The notes beneath the pieces are model-generated. The model worked only from the letters and a program-made list of their open reading frames with translations, searched no databases and was not told the DNA's origin. Both the position numbers and the translations under genes were made by a program. A stretch of 64,000 nucleotides of DNA. Source: DASQDN01 sp963833675 (GTDB lineage Bacteria; Acidobacteriota; Terriglobia; Bryobacterales; Bryobacteraceae). Of the stretch, positions 10,206 through 20,831 are shown in pieces (positions within the stretch are counted from its first letter, which is position 1; the number at the start of each line of letters is the position of its first letter). The stretch covers positions 1 through 64,000 of the forward strand of contig CAWHYW010000031.1 in NCBI GenBank assembly GCA_963833675.1, written 5' to 3'.

Positions 10206-11412
10206 CTACCCCGAAACTACAACAATCCCGGATTCGGTGACATGGTGTCCGGCGCGTCGATCCTCTTCGCAATCGAAGCCGATCACGGATGATTCCGGGA
10301 TATGCGCATTGGTGTCGACAATTGCCCTTCGGATGCGGCTGTAACGGCCTATGTGCGCGTTGCTGAGCAGGATTGAGGAATCGATCTCGCAATAACTATT
10401 GACGCGAACACCTGGTGACAGAACGCTGCGCGTCACGCGGCCGCCTGAAAGATGCATCCGGGGGAAACGATGGAATCGATTGCTACTCCCATCCGCCGCC
10501 CCTCCTGCGCAAAGACGAATTTTGCAGGCGGTTGCTGCACCAGGCGCGTGCGAATCGGCCAACGCTCATCGTAAAGATTAAACTCCGGCGTAACCGACAC
10601 CAAGTCCATGTTGGCTTCATAGTAAGCGTCAAAGTGCCTACGTCTCGCCAATAGCGGGCGGTCTTCCCGTTTATGTCGCGAAAATCGTATGCGACTACGC
10701 GGTGGCGCCCAATGCAACGGGGAAGGACGTCTTTTCCGAAATCGTGAGATGAGTCAGGATCGGCAGCATCCTCGATGAGAGTTTCGTGCAACACCTCAGG
10801 CTCGAATATGTAGATACCCATCGATGCGCTAACCATGTCAGGGTTGAAGATCGAGCGGATGGGATTCCCATGTTGCGGTTTTTCTTCAAAGCCTCGGATG
10901 CTGTAGTTTTCGTCGACATCGGTGATACCGAACCGCCCGGCTTCATGTGGAGGAATCTGGAGAGTGGCGATCGTCACCGCTGCGGCCTGACGTTTATGCC
11001 AGTTCATCATCTCCGAATAGTTCATCTTGTAGATGTGGTCGCCGGAAAGGATGAGGACCTGTTTCGGGTTCTCTACCTCGACACTCTCGAGATTCTGATA
11101 AACCGCGTCGGCCGTGCCGAGATACCAATCCTCATGCACGCGCTTCATGGGAGGAATGGATTCGATGAACTCACCCATCTCACCGGGCAGAAAGTTCCAG
11201 GCGCTGCGGAAATGGCGGATCAGCTCGAGCGATTTGTATTGGGTAAGGACAAAAATGCGCCGTACTTCCGAGTTGATGCAGTTAGAAAGGGTGAAGTCGA
11301 TTATGCGATAGATTCCGCCGAAGCTTACCGCAGGTTTTGCCGTGTTGCGCGTGAGCGGATGGAGGCGTTCACCCGCGCCCCCCGCCAGCAAAATAGCAAG
11401 GACGTTTTCCAT
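10206..11412 (-). CDS. glgC: Glucose-1-phosphate adenylyltransferase (frameshifted)
   Basis: This enzyme makes ADP-glucose for glycogen synthesis. The N-terminal nucleotidyltransferase domain shows GGAGERLHPLTRNTAKPAV, LSGDHIYKMNY, FGITDVDE and GFEEKPQ. The protein is in frame to about 10655 (TARYWRDVGTL). It continues in a second frame (DAYYEANMDLVSVTPEF) and, after about 10450, in a third (SGGRVTRSVLSPGVRVNSY), which is the C-terminal left-handed beta-helix. The rejoined length of about 400 residues is normal. glgA and glgB are not in this window. It is divergent from the receiver gene at 11582. Confidence 0.88.
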
Positions 11413-11581
11413 CCAAGCTCTCAGCTTACCGCGAGGTCGGATTCAGAGAAGCTCTTACCGTAACTTATACAGGGATCACAGGATACGAGTGTTGGATAGT
11501 GTACAATTAGCTGGAAACACGACAGGCCGGTGAACTCTGAAAGCGATTCATTATTCCTGCGTGCGCCCGTTGGATCGCAAA

Positions 11582-12016
11582 ATGCTAGGCAAACCTATCG
11601 ACATCTTATTGGTAGAAGACAATCCGGCCGACATCCGGTTGGCCCAAGAGACGTTGAAAGACTATAGATTGCAAAACTCTCTGCACGTAGTTCACGATGG
11701 CGAGGCTGCGCTGGCATATCTTCGGCGCCAGGGTGAATTTGCGGATGCCGTTCTTCCCGATATGGTTCTTCTCGATCTGGCGCTTCCGAAGATCGACGGA
11801 ATCGAGGTGCTGGAGCGAATCCGCAAGGACGAGAATCTACGAGATCTACCGGTGGTGGTTCTTACTGCCTCGCAAATGGATCAACGGATGATGGAGTCAT
11901 TCAATGTCACTGCGGACTGTTATATCCTCAAGCCGCTCACATTAGAAAGATACCTCGATGCGATCCGCTGTTTTCCTCAGTTGGGGTTGTCCATCGTGAA
12001 ACTCGCAGCGGTTTGA
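11582..12016 (+). CDS. Single-domain response regulator (CheY-like, Rcp1 type)
   Basis: This is a stand-alone receiver of 144 residues with all phosphorylation residues: acidic pair E12/D13, phospho-acceptor D65 (VLLDLALPK), T95 and K117 (ILKPL). The ATG at 11582 is preferred over 11561 because the receiver fold begins at once (KPIDILLVEDNPAD). There is no output domain, so it must act on a partner protein. No kinase is adjacent; the nearest is at 17430. The Rcp1 subtype is usually paired with phytochrome-like or hybrid kinases. Confidence 0.9.
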   Translation: MLGKPIDILLVEDNPADIRLAQETLKDYRLQNSLHVVHDGEAALAYLRRQGEFADAVLPDMVLLDLALPKIDGIEVLERIRKDENLRDLPVVVLTASQMDQRMMESFNVTADCYILKPLTLERYLDAIRCFPQLGLSIVKLAAV

Positions 12017-12019
12017 CAG

Positions 12020-13703
12020 CTATTTCATTACCACTCGCGCATCGCGCCTGACTTCCCGCGCGAGCGTCTGGTGGGCGTTTTCGGGAACGATGCGCCAGTT
12101 ATTGTCAGGCTCAGAAGGCAGTTCGTGTTCCGAATAGTAGCGCATGATCAGCTCGCGAATATCTTCGTACGAGCGCCACAACACCTTCGCATTCTGAAAC
12201 ATTGTGTAACCATTGCTGCCGGCGGCGCGGTAATTGTTCAGGGCGATCCTGAGCTTTTGATCCGGTGCTAACGGACTTCCACGGAACTGCAGATTTCGAA
12301 TTCGGTCCCCCGCAGGACGCGTGACATCGATCTCGTAAGTAACACCTTGCGCGATATCGAAGTTGTAACCAATGACGTTGTTGTTGATGAGAGGCCCTCT
12401 CTCGCAGCGCGGATCCGAACAGGTGTTGAAGAACTTTGCCGCGTTCTCGAGAGCCGACTTTACCATCGCGCCATTCCCTTCGATCGCATACAGTTCGTTG
12501 TCGTAAAGATAGAGCGCAGCTATCTGACGCACGGTCACGGGTCCCTTGCGATTTCGGCGCGAGGATTGAACGACGACGCGAAGCTCACATCCGCCTTCGC
12601 GTACGTCATCTGCGCTTGATTGACAGCGTCGATGATCGCACTGTCTTCGACACGGCTTGCCGCTGCGTTGATGGGCCGTGACGCATGCGATACGACCGTA
12701 TTCAGATACCTTTCCGTTAACTGGTGGTAAGGAGCCGCGAGCCGCATGATCTCGGGATCGGCTTCCGTTTCGTTGGTAACAGGAATTATCTTGCCGGACT
12801 TGGAGGTGACCGTATAACCGCCCGACGTTTTCGATTCGAGCTTCAGTTCCAGCCGCGCCAGCGAAATACCCCAGTTTTTCGGTTGTGTGAGTAGAACGTC
12901 GCCAACCCGGTAGTCTTCCACCTGGTTATGCGTGTGACCGAAGATAATCGCGTCGACACCCTTGATCTTCGCGAGCTCTTGAGCAATGTTCTCCCATGGC
13001 GAGGCGCCGGTCCTCCTTCGATTCCGCTGTGCGCGATGATCAGAACCACATCGGGCTTGTGTGTTTGCAGATCGTCCATAGCGGCTTGAGCGGCGGCACG
13101 ACCCTCCACGAACGTGTATCCGCGGTAATTCTCCGGCTTCTCCCAAGTGGGAACCGCTGGAGTAGTGATGCCGATAATCCCGACTTTTACGCCGTCAACA
13201 ACTTTGACGATGTAAGGCGCAAACGGTTTTCGAATGCTGTGTGGGAGGGTTTTGGTATTTGCCGACAGCCAGGGGAACCGGGCTTCGGACCTAGCCTTGT
13301 CAAGATTCTTCAGTCCGTAGTTATACTCATGGTTTCCAACGGCCATGGCATCGTACTTCAGGTAGTTCATGCCGAGCATCATCGGATCGGATTGCAGCGG
13401 TTTGCCCTCAAAACGAAGATTCAATGGCAATGAGCCCAGCGCAACATAACGTTGGTAGACGCTTTCGAGCGGTGAACCCTGTATGGTGTCGCCGCAATCG
13501 ACCAGCAGCGCCGAAGGAGCGGTCTTGCGTTGAGCCTCGATAAGAGTAGCGATTTTAGCGAGTCCGCGCGCCGATGGCTTGCCTGTGAGGTAATCGTAGG
13601 GGTAAATGTTTCCATGCAGGTCCGTCGTAGCTAATACAGTGACGGTTACCTGGTTGGCGGGGAGGCAGGCCGCCATCATTAAAAAAAGCGCAGAGAATCG
13701 CAT
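12020..13703 (-). CDS. Exported 5'-nucleotidase / 2',3'-cyclic phosphodiesterase, UshA-like (two frameshifts)
   Basis: A signal peptide (MRFSALFLMMAACLPANQ) precedes the calcineurin-like metallophosphoesterase domain: TDLHGNIYPYD, LLVDCGDTIQGSP, VGNHEYNYG and, after the first break near 13000, IIFGHTHNQ. The second half is the 5'-nucleotidase C-terminal domain, with FNPRAEIARD before a break near 12538 and then YDNELYAIEGNG and LNNYRAAGSNGYTMF after it. The rejoined length of about 560 residues fits the family. It should salvage phosphate and nucleosides from periplasmic nucleotides. It is divergent from the cyclophilin, 30 bases away. Confidence 0.88.
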
Positions 13704-13733
13704 TACGGAACGTTATCAGTATACGCTGGCTGT

Positions 13734-14546
13734 ATGAGTTTTCGTTCTGTGTTGTCCGTGCCCGCGTTCGGCTTCCTCGCCGTCGCTATGTGTGCCCAGG
13801 AGAGCGCCAAACCCCCCGCTCCAGCGGCAGAAGCGGCCAAGCCCGCTCGCGAGCCCGGTTTATACATGACCATCACGACGTCCATGGGGACGATTGTCGC
13901 TAAATTGTTTGACGCGGAAGCGCCGAAGACCGTGAAGAACATCTCCGATCTGGCGATGGGTCGGAAGGAATGGACGGACCCGAAGACGAGGCAGCGGGTA
14001 AAACGGCCTCTGTACAACGGGCTGATTTTTCACCGCGTAATCCCCGGGTTCATGATTCAGGGAGGCGATCCGACGGGTACGGGAAGCGGGGGAACCGACG
14101 TCATTCCCGATGAGTTTCATCCATCCTTGACCTTCGATAGGCCCGGGCGGCTGGGTATGGCAAATGCGGGCCCTGGCTCCGGAAGCTGCCAGTTTTTTAT
14201 CACTGAGGTTCCGACACCGCATCTCAACGGAAAGCATACGATTTTCGGTCAGGTGGTGGAAGGACAAGATATTGTCGAGAAGATCGCCCGAGTTCCGCGA
14301 AGTGCGGATGACCGGCCGAATACGCCGGTTCGTATGATCCAGGTCACGGTGAAGCGCGAAGGTCCTCCGCCTGCTGGAGCGAAACCTGCGGCTTCCAAGC
14401 CTGCAGCGGCGAAACCCAAGCCGGGAGCATCGAAACCGAAGCCCGCTGCGACCAAACCTGAAGACGGAAGCGGCCAAATAGTTAATCGAGAGGAAAATCA
14501 AAGTAGAACAGATCCTTGCCAGACGAGGCTTCGCGCATGCCGCTGA
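13734..14546 (+). CDS. Exported cyclophilin-type peptidyl-prolyl isomerase with Lys/Pro/Ala-rich tail
   Basis: A short signal peptide and a Pro/Ala linker lead into a cyclophilin domain with the catalytic block FHRVIPGFMIQGGDPTGTG and the binding block GPGSGSCQFFITE. It should help fold exported proteins. The C-terminus is a low-complexity tail of KPAA/KPKPGASK repeats. As read, the stop is at 14546, overlapping the opposite gene. A one-base shift near 14460 would instead end the tail in KTEAAK with a stop at 14479-14481, exactly abutting the convergent gene. I think 14481 is the true end. Confidence 0.88.
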   Translation: MSFRSVLSVPAFGFLAVAMCAQESAKPPAPAAEAAKPAREPGLYMTITTSMGTIVAKLFDAEAPKTVKNISDLAMGRKEWTDPKTRQRVKRPLYNGLIFHRVIPGFMIQGGDPTGTGSGGTDVIPDEFHPSLTFDRPGRLGMANAGPGSGSCQFFITEVPTPHLNGKHTIFGQVVEGQDIVEKIARVPRSADDRPNTPVRMIQVTVKREGPPPAGAKPAASKPAAAKPKPGASKPKPAATKPEDGSGQIVNREENQSRTDPCQTRLRACR

Positions 14547-15104
14547 CATAAAGACTCGCTCCGGATTTGAGGAGGGTCCGGAAATAAAAGAAGCCGTACG
14601 CGGATTCGCCGGGAGGGAGCATTTTCGCAGAGAAGGCGCGAGTTTCTATTTCGGGTGTCTGGAGAGGATTCTTCTTCTTGCGGTTCGTGATGCCTGGTAT
14701 TTGCGGACCACCAAAAGTGGGCCGTTTCGGCGGCTCTACAAACGGTACTTCGGCGGCTGGCGTGGCATCCACCACCCGCCGGTTCCCATCGCGGTACTGG
14801 ACTTTGAGGGCGTCGAGTCGAACTGCCTGCTTGCTGTTGTTGCGGATGGAAACAAAAATGGGCAAGCACGCCATGTTCGTAAGGATCGACCTTGCCGAAC
14901 GCAGTTTCCGCAAGCGACGACCGGTCATACGGGATTGCGCCGACAGTAACGTCTCCGATCGTCTGTTTTGTGGGAATCGAATCAAGATCGGGTGGCGCGA
15001 ATTTCGCCTTATCCTTATCAACGGCAAGAGCGTCCAACGAACAGGACGGTTATACTCGCCGAGAACACGAGGAGTAGCGTCAGTATTTTGCGTACACGGA
15101 TCAT
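14482..15104 (-). CDS. Exported protein of unknown function (two frameshifts)
   Basis: I do not recognise the family. Rejoining frames gives an N-terminal hydrophobic signal (MIRVRKILTLLLVFSAS, start 15104). Then come DALAVDKDKAKFAPPDLDSI, then GDVTVGAIPYDRSSLAETAFGK and, after a second break near 14870, LPIFVSIRNNSKQAVRLDAL to the end. The middle resembles proteins that report on optional binding partners outside the cell: 'NNSKQAVRLDALKVQY' and 'PGESAYGFFYFRT' look like an Ig- or DUF4426-like beta fold. The length is about 205 residues. It is convergent with the cyclophilin. Confidence 0.55.
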
Positions 15105-16407
15105 CTTTTTGTTCTATCGAGCAGCTTCCTGGGCTGCGTTCCCCTTTCTCTTACTGTATGTCCTCGCGCGGATCTTCGAAACCGTGAGTACATACGTAGG
15201 CTGAGCGAACGCTTCGGGTTTTGGCCCCTGAAACAGCCGACGCGCCCGGCGCGATCTGGTTGCACGCAGTCTCGGTGGGCGAAGTCCTCTCCGCGATTGA
15301 GATTCTGAGTCGCATGCGGGAGGAAATCCCTAATACCCCATTGTTCGTTTCGTGTACGACGCTGTCAGGTCGCGAGGTGGCCGATTCCAAACTCGCCGGC
15401 ATAGCCGATGGCATCTTTTACGCTCCCATCGATATGTGCTTCGCTGTCAGGAGAGTATTGCGCCTTATTCAGCCGTCTGTTCTGGTGGTGCTCGAGACGG
15501 AAATCTGGCCGCATCTCTATCGTGAGACGCGCAGCGCAGGCGCGGCAGTCGTGATCCTGAGCGGTCCGGATCTCCGACAAGGCGGCTGAGAGATACAAGC
15601 GATTTCGCTGGTTTTTCTCCGCGGTTCTCGAACAGGTGAGCGTTATATTGGCGCAGAGCAGTCAGGACGAACAACGATTCATCGATACCGGCGCCATCAA
15701 AATCACGTACGAATTGCGGGAAATCTCAAATACGACTTTAAACCCGGCTCGATAGCCGCGCCTGACGTCGTCATTCGGGCCCTAAGGCATCCGCTTTGGA
15801 TTGCCGCGAGCACCAGCGGACCAATGTATGAGGGCGATGTCGATGAAGACGACGTTGCGATCGCTACGCACAGGGAACTGATAACGTCCTGGCCAAATCT
15901 GCAACTGCTGATCGCTCCCAGGAAGCCCGAACGGTTCGATGTCGTCGCGGAAAAACTCAGAGCGGCCGGTCTGGACTATGTTCGGCGCTCGTCGCTGCGC
16001 GGGGACGGATCGCCGCAAGTGATCCTGCTCGATTCGGTCGGCGAATTAGGCTCTCTCTTCGAGCTCGCGGATATCGTGTTTATGGGTGGAACGCTAGCCA
16101 GGCGCGGCGGTCACAATATACTGGAGCCCGCATTGTGCGGGAAGCCGGTTATTGCTGGACGGCATCTGGAGAACTTCGCCGAGATACGTGACCGATTCGC
16201 CGCATCCCACGGCTACGTGGAAATTCAGGAGCCTGGAGAGCTGGCGGATGCGATAGCAACGTTGCTAATGATGCTGGCGCCCGGGAATCGTTGGGCGCCC
16301 GAGCGAAAGCCCTGGCCGAGGCCGAGCGTGGAGCGACCGCCAGAGCGCTCCGGGTTATCGCAGAGAAGCGCTGGGATTTCGTGCCGCGTACTCTGCCATG
16401 GGGACCC
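15088..16407 (+). CDS. kdtA: 3-deoxy-D-manno-octulosonic acid (Kdo) transferase (several frameshifts)
   Basis: This membrane-anchored GT-B enzyme transfers Kdo to lipid A precursor. The hydrophobic anchor (FYRAASWAAFPFLLLYVLA) is followed in another frame by REYIRRLSERFGFWPLK. The acceptor motif with the catalytic Glu follows in a further frame (IWLHAVSVGEVLSAIEIL), then VVLETEIWPHLYRE. The nucleotide-binding half appears as DIVFMGGTLARRGGHNILEPA. At least five frame changes interrupt the gene. The start is uncertain: TTG 15088 is one option, and it would overlap the divergent gene. Near 16280 the frame changes again and then runs without a stop into lpxK, so the exact 3' end is not visible. 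Confidence 0.85.
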
Positions 16408-17408
16408 ATGCGGCCTCTCCTATGGGTCCTCTCCAGATTGTGGATTGCAGGCGGTTATCTGAAGCGCAGGTATACTGTGCGTCGCGACTTATCTACCCCG
16501 GTCATCAGCGTAGGCGGCATCGGCATTGGTGGCGTGGGGAAGACGCCGATGGCGCGCTATCTTGCCGAAGCATTTCGCGCTCGCGGATACCGGCCGGCGG
16601 CGTTGACTCGCGGATATAAGCGAGGATCGAGGCTGCCCCTGGTTTTGAGCAGGGGATCGGAAGAGCCGGCAGATCTCACTGGTGACGAAGCCCAACTTCT
16701 TCTTCGTTCGTGTGACGTTGGTATATCCGCGGACCGATGGTCTGTCGGTAAAGAGATAGAGGAACGCTTTCACCCCGATGTCTTCGTGCTGGACGATGGC
16801 TTCCAGCATGCAAAGCTCAACCGCACAGTCGATATCGTGATGCTGGACGGATGGACCCCTTGGCCGGAGACGCAGTGTTTCCACTCGGCCGGTTGCGGGA
16901 GCCGGTTGCGGCGTTGAGCCGAGCCAACCTCATCGTAATCAGCCGGGCAGGGCAGCGGAGATTTGACGGGCTCTTGAAGCGGCTCCCTAAAAACAGTTCC
17001 CGTTTTCCTGTCGGATATTGAGATTCACAAGTGGCGGCCTGAACAGCCTCGACAGGATCGAGTCGCGGCTTTTTGCGGACTTGCAAACCCATTGGCCTTC
17101 TTCGGCACATTAGGAAGCGCCGGCGTGCGCATTGTCCTCCAGCGGACCTTCCCCGACCACCATCGATATACACACGATGAGTTGCAAACGCTTGCGCGGA
17201 TGCGCATAGGGCTGGAGCGCAAGCGCTCGTGACTACGGAAAAGGATTGCGCCAATCTGCCCGAAGATGCGGATCGTCTCATCTCACCGCTTAAGCTGTAC
17301 GTGGTTGAAGTGCGGATGCGTGTACGAAACGAAGCCGATTTCTTCGCTTACCTGGATACCCGCATTGGATTTTCATCACACTTTAACAACGGACGCGCTA
17401 GCCTGTAA
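16408..17408 (+). CDS. lpxK: Tetraacyldisaccharide 4'-kinase (three frameshifts)
   Basis: LpxK phosphorylates the lipid A disaccharide at the inner membrane. Visible features are an N-terminal membrane-associated helix (MRPLLWVLSRLW), a P-loop (VGGIGIGGVGKTPMA), the TRGYKR and DEAQLLLR segments and the family motif DDGFQHAKLNRTVDIVMLDG. After about 16860 the protein continues in new frames as FPLGRLREPVAALSRANLIV, then AAFCGLANPLAFFGTLGSAG, then ALVTTEKDCANLPED. The total of about 330 residues is normal. It follows kdtA directly, a common lipid A gene pairing. Confidence 0.88.
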
Positions 17409-17429
17409 GCAGGTATTCGAGTTGACGCT

Positions 17430-18878
17430 TTGACTGCGAAAATCTTCCTGAAAATCATCTTCGGCGTCCTTTGTGTGTTGGTGGTGGCGCTCATTTCTGT
17501 CGATATCCTTGCGTCCAACATCGCGGAACGCACGTATCATGCGACACTTCGCCGCGAACTCGAAGAGAAGGGCAGGATGTTGGGCTTGCTCGCCGTCGGG
17601 AATCTTGACAGACCGGGCTTTCAGCGTCTCGCTCATGAATCGGGCGCGCGGCTGACACTAATCGACGCGTCGGGACGGGTTTTACACGATTCCGAGGGCA
17701 ATCCGCAGTCGATGGAAAATCACGCCTCACGGCCGGAGTTCGTCTCGGCATTGCGTGGCCAGACGGGGTCAGATCTGCGCACCAGCAACACGATCGGCGT
17801 GATGTTCATGTATGTTGCCGTACCTACCGGCTAATGGCGCGCTCCGTCTCGCGGTGCCCTTAAAGGACATCAAAACGGCGGTCAACGATATCCGCAAACA
17901 ATTGCTTGCGGCAGTTGCGCTGGCATTTCTGCCCGCGATGATCCTGGCGGCGTTCTTCGCGCGCTACGTGTCGTCGAAGCTGGCGACAATCATCGACTAC
18001 GCCGGAAAACTTGCGCGCGGAGATTTCCAGGCCCGGCTGGAGCACGGAGGCAGCGACGAGTTGGGCGTACTCACCGGTCAATTGAACAATACGGGAGAGA
18101 AACTACAGGCGATGTTCGAGCAACTGCAGCGCGAGCATGCGGAATTAGAAAAGCTGGAGCGTGTCCGAAAAGACTTCGTTATCAACGTATCTCATGAGCT
18201 CAGGACGCCGCTGGCATCCATCCAGGGATATACCGAAACGTTGTTGGATGGCGCGATTCATGATCCTGAACACAACATTCGATTTCTTTCGATCATCAAG
18301 CAGAATGCCGAACGGCTCGGGCGCTTGACTGAGGATCTGATGACTCTATCGCGACTGGAGCTGAAAACGACAAAATTCCAGTTTGCGTCTTACTATGCCA
18401 AGATCTGCTGGCAGGACTGCTGCGACTCGATGCAGCCGATCGCGGAGAAAAAGAGCATTCAGATCGTTCTAGAGCCCGGACCCGAAAAAGCCGAGGTGTT
18501 TTGTGACTCGGAGGCGGTACATCAGGTCGTCAGCAATCTTTTAGATAACGCGATTAAATACACGCCGGATAACGGCAAATAATACTTGGCTGCAGACGCG
18601 CCCAACGTGGGTCGACTGAGATGATGGAAGTGTACGTCAGCGACTCCGGTACCGGCATTCCAGCCGAGGATCTTCCGCGACTCTTCGAGCGCTTCTATCG
18701 CGTAGACAAAGCTCGTTCCCGGCAATTGGGTGGAACAGGCCTCGGCCTGGCGATCGTCAAGCACCTGGTTCGGGCGATGGGGGGCGACGTAAGAGTAGAA
18801 AGCGAAGCCGGGACGCGGCTCCACATTTCTGTTTACGCTGCCTGTGCACGACATCGGACTAATGGAAATATGGACTGA
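17430..18878 (+). CDS. PhoR/ResE-like membrane sensor histidine kinase (frameshifted)
   Basis: The TTG start at 17430 opens a TM helix (IIFGVLCVLVVALISVDIL), a periplasmic sensor region, a second TM (AVALAFLPAMILAAFFA, after a break near 17825) and HAMP. The dimerisation helix carries the phospho-His in FVINVSHELRTPLASIQGY. The ATPase domain has an N-box (VSNLLDNAIKYTPDNG). After a break near 18585 it continues with DSGTGIPAEDL and GGTGLGLAIVKHLV. No response regulator is adjacent, unlike most PhoR-type genes. The last few residues are uncertain because the frame may change again near 18830. Confidence 0.86.
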
Positions 18879-18926
18879 TAGAGCCGGAGTTGACCGGCGC
18901 CGCCTCCCGCGCCTAAGCAAAGCTGA

Positions 18927-19311
18927 TCACTCGAGTTGCTTGCGCAGTCCTTCTAATAAGCCGGCGGCTGTTTCCGGATTTGAATCTGCAACAAACAAAG
19001 TAAGGTCCGGTGTATACTGCCGGTCCATCCTGCTGCCGCCACTTCTGGATCAATTCGAAGGCGCTAGTGGGTACCTTCATTTCATACACGCGAACGCTTA
19101 CCGTTGCAGGTCCCTGATAAGTGGCCGAGATCGCGCGTTTCAATCCGAGTTGCCGGATGATCGGCGGGCGCGTCAGTCTCGCTGAGCGGCGAGACAGCAG
19201 TTCGCTTCCACCCGTTGACCGTAGAGCCGGAATGGTTTCCTCCAGGCTGCGGGAGGGGCCGGAACAGGCGAGAAGACACGCTGAAATCAGCAAAAAAGCC
19301 CAGCGAAACAT
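18927..19311 (-). CDS. Small lipoprotein resembling the DUF6599 family (one frameshift)
   Basis: The N-terminus is a lipoprotein signal (MFRWAFLLISACLLACSG, lipobox LAC). The body has YQGPATVSVRVYEMKVPTSA, then FELIQKWRQQDG and YTGPYFV. After a frame change near 18993 it ends VADSNPETAAGLLEGLRKQL with a stop at 18927. The pattern of a beta-strand plus helix with a 'GPYFVV' core fits small acidobacterial exported proteins annotated DUF6599, from memory. The function is unknown. It is convergent with the histidine kinase. Confidence 0.6.
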
Positions 19312-19372
19312 GCGCTCCCCATCATAAGACAGTCATCGAGCGTGTCTAGACCGGATGCTAAGATCGCAACAT

Positions 19373-19513
19373 ATGGCCAAATTCAAGCCGGCGCGAGCGC
19401 GTAAGACCGCTCCGAAAGCCGGCCGCCCGCAAATGGTCGGGTGTGTGATCGTTTTGCTGGCATTATTCGTGTTCGTTTATATCGTGATGTATTACGCGAT
19501 TAAGCAGGGATGA
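19373..19513 (+). CDS. 46-residue single-pass membrane protein
   Basis: A short open frame starts MAKFKPARARKTAPKAGRP, a strongly basic head. One hydrophobic helix follows (CVIVLLALFVFVYIVMYYA) and the protein ends KQG. The shape (basic N-terminus, one TM, tiny tail) and its position 23 bases ahead of rph suggest a real gene. The function is unknown. It could insert with the N-terminus inside. Confidence 0.55.
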   Translation: MAKFKPARARKTAPKAGRPQMVGCVIVLLALFVFVYIVMYYAIKQG

Positions 19514-19536
19514 GGAGGCCGGTAGGCTGAAAAAGA

Positions 19537-20259
19537 ATGAAAAGATCTGATAATCGCGCTTATAACGAAATGAGGCCTGTGAGCATACGGACCGAGTATC
19601 TCCTGACCGCAGAAGGCTCAGTGTTGATTGAAGTCGGCAACACGCGTGTCCTGTGCGCCGCCACAGTCGAGGAAACGGTGCCTCAGTTCCTGCGTAATAG
19701 CGGTAAAGGATGGGTGACCGCTGAATATTCCATGCTGCCGCGGGCGACAGCGACTCGGACGGCGCGCGAAGTTGCGAAAGGCCGGCAGTCGGGGCGAACG
19801 TTGGAGATTCAGCGATTAATCGGAAGATCTCTGCGCACCGTGGTCGATTTACAGGCTCTTGGTGAGCGAAGCGTGATTGTTGACTGCGACGTGATCCAGG
19901 CCGATGGCGGAACGCGAACTGCGTCGATCACGGGAGCTTATGTCGCGCTGATGATCGCGATTCGGAAACTACTCCACTATGGAGCTCTGAAGAAGAATCC
20001 GATTATCGACGCGGTCGCTGCTACAAGTGTCGGCATCGTGAATGGCGCGCCTTTACTGGACCTGAACTACGAAGAGGATTCGCGTGCCGCGGTCGACATG
20101 AATGTCGTCATGACCGGTTCCGGGAGGTTTGTCGAATTGCAGGCGACGGGGGAGAAAGCCGCATTTGATGACTCCGAACTGGCGTCGCTGATAGATCTTG
20201 GACGCACGGGTGTAAGAGACTTATTGCAGATTCAGGCGGCGGCTCTCGAACGTCAGTGA
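19537..20259 (+). CDS. rph: Ribonuclease PH
   Basis: This phosphate-dependent 3' exonuclease trims tRNA ends. The 240 residues show RSDNRAYNEMRPVSI, the GNTRVLCAATVEE strand, GWVTAEYSMLPRAT, the phosphate-binding KGRQSGRTLEIQRLIGR (RxxxR) and DCDVIQADGGTRTASITGA with the catalytic aspartates. The length is normal. It overlaps rdgB by four bases (stop/ATG region at 20256), a widespread gene pair. Confidence 0.97.
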   Translation: MKRSDNRAYNEMRPVSIRTEYLLTAEGSVLIEVGNTRVLCAATVEETVPQFLRNSGKGWVTAEYSMLPRATATRTAREVAKGRQSGRTLEIQRLIGRSLRTVVDLQALGERSVIVDCDVIQADGGTRTASITGAYVALMIAIRKLLHYGALKKNPIIDAVAATSVGIVNGAPLLDLNYEEDSRAAVDMNVVMTGSGRFVELQATGEKAAFDDSELASLIDLGRTGVRDLLQIQAAALERQ

Positions 20260-20831
20260 TCGTTTATTGCGCAACCACAAACCCCGGCAAGATCGCGGAA
20301 TTCCGGATGGCGGCATCAAGGCAGGTCACAATCGAGCCCGTATCCGGCTTGAGCGATATTCCGGTTTGCGAAGAGACCGGCTCCACATTCGAAGAGAATG
20401 CGATCCAGAAGGCGCTCTACTATGGCGCTTACGCCCATGGATATCTTTTTGCGGAGGATTCCGGCATCGAAGTAGATGCTTTGGGTGGTGAGCCGGGAGT
20501 CTACTCGGCTCGGTATGCCGGACCAGATGCTACCGATGAGGCGAACAATCAGCTTGTGCTGAAACGGCTCGGGCCGTCAACGGACCGGTCGGCGCGATAT
20601 GTCTGCGTTATCGCGCTGGTTCGGGACGGAAAGCTGGTTCAGACGTTTCGTGGGACGGTGGAAGGCGAACTGCTGCCGGAGCCGCGCGGGACAAATGGGT
20701 TTGGTTACGATCCGCTGTTTTACTATCCTCCGTTCGGCTGCTCCTTCGGCGAAGTAGCCCGCGAACGAAAGCAAGCTGTCAGTCATCGCGGAGCAGCGCT
20801 GCGAAAGATGCTGAGCTTCCTGGAAGACTAG
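20256..20831 (+). CDS. rdgB: XTP/dITP pyrophosphatase (RdgB/HAM1)
   Basis: This enzyme hydrolyses non-canonical purine triphosphates, so that inosine and xanthine bases are not incorporated into DNA. Motifs are ATTNPGKIAEFR (substrate loop), ETGSTFEENAIQKA, LFAEDSGIEVDALGGEPGVYSARYAG and TNGFGYDPLFYYP, with SHRGAALRKM near the end. The length of 191 residues is typical. It is coupled to rph and ends four bases into the convergent DUF885 gene. Confidence 0.96.
   Translation: MIVYCATTNPGKIAEFRMAASRQVTIEPVSGLSDIPVCEETGSTFEENAIQKALYYGAYAHGYLFAEDSGIEVDALGGEPGVYSARYAGPDATDEANNQLVLKRLGPSTDRSARYVCVIALVRDGKLVQTFRGTVEGELLPEPRGTNGFGYDPLFYYPPFGCSFGEVARERKQAVSHRGAALRKMLSFLED

Noticed and set aside
10786..11463. 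225-residue frame on the plus strand opposite glgC
   Set aside because: It is the antisense image of the well-supported glgC N-terminal domain.
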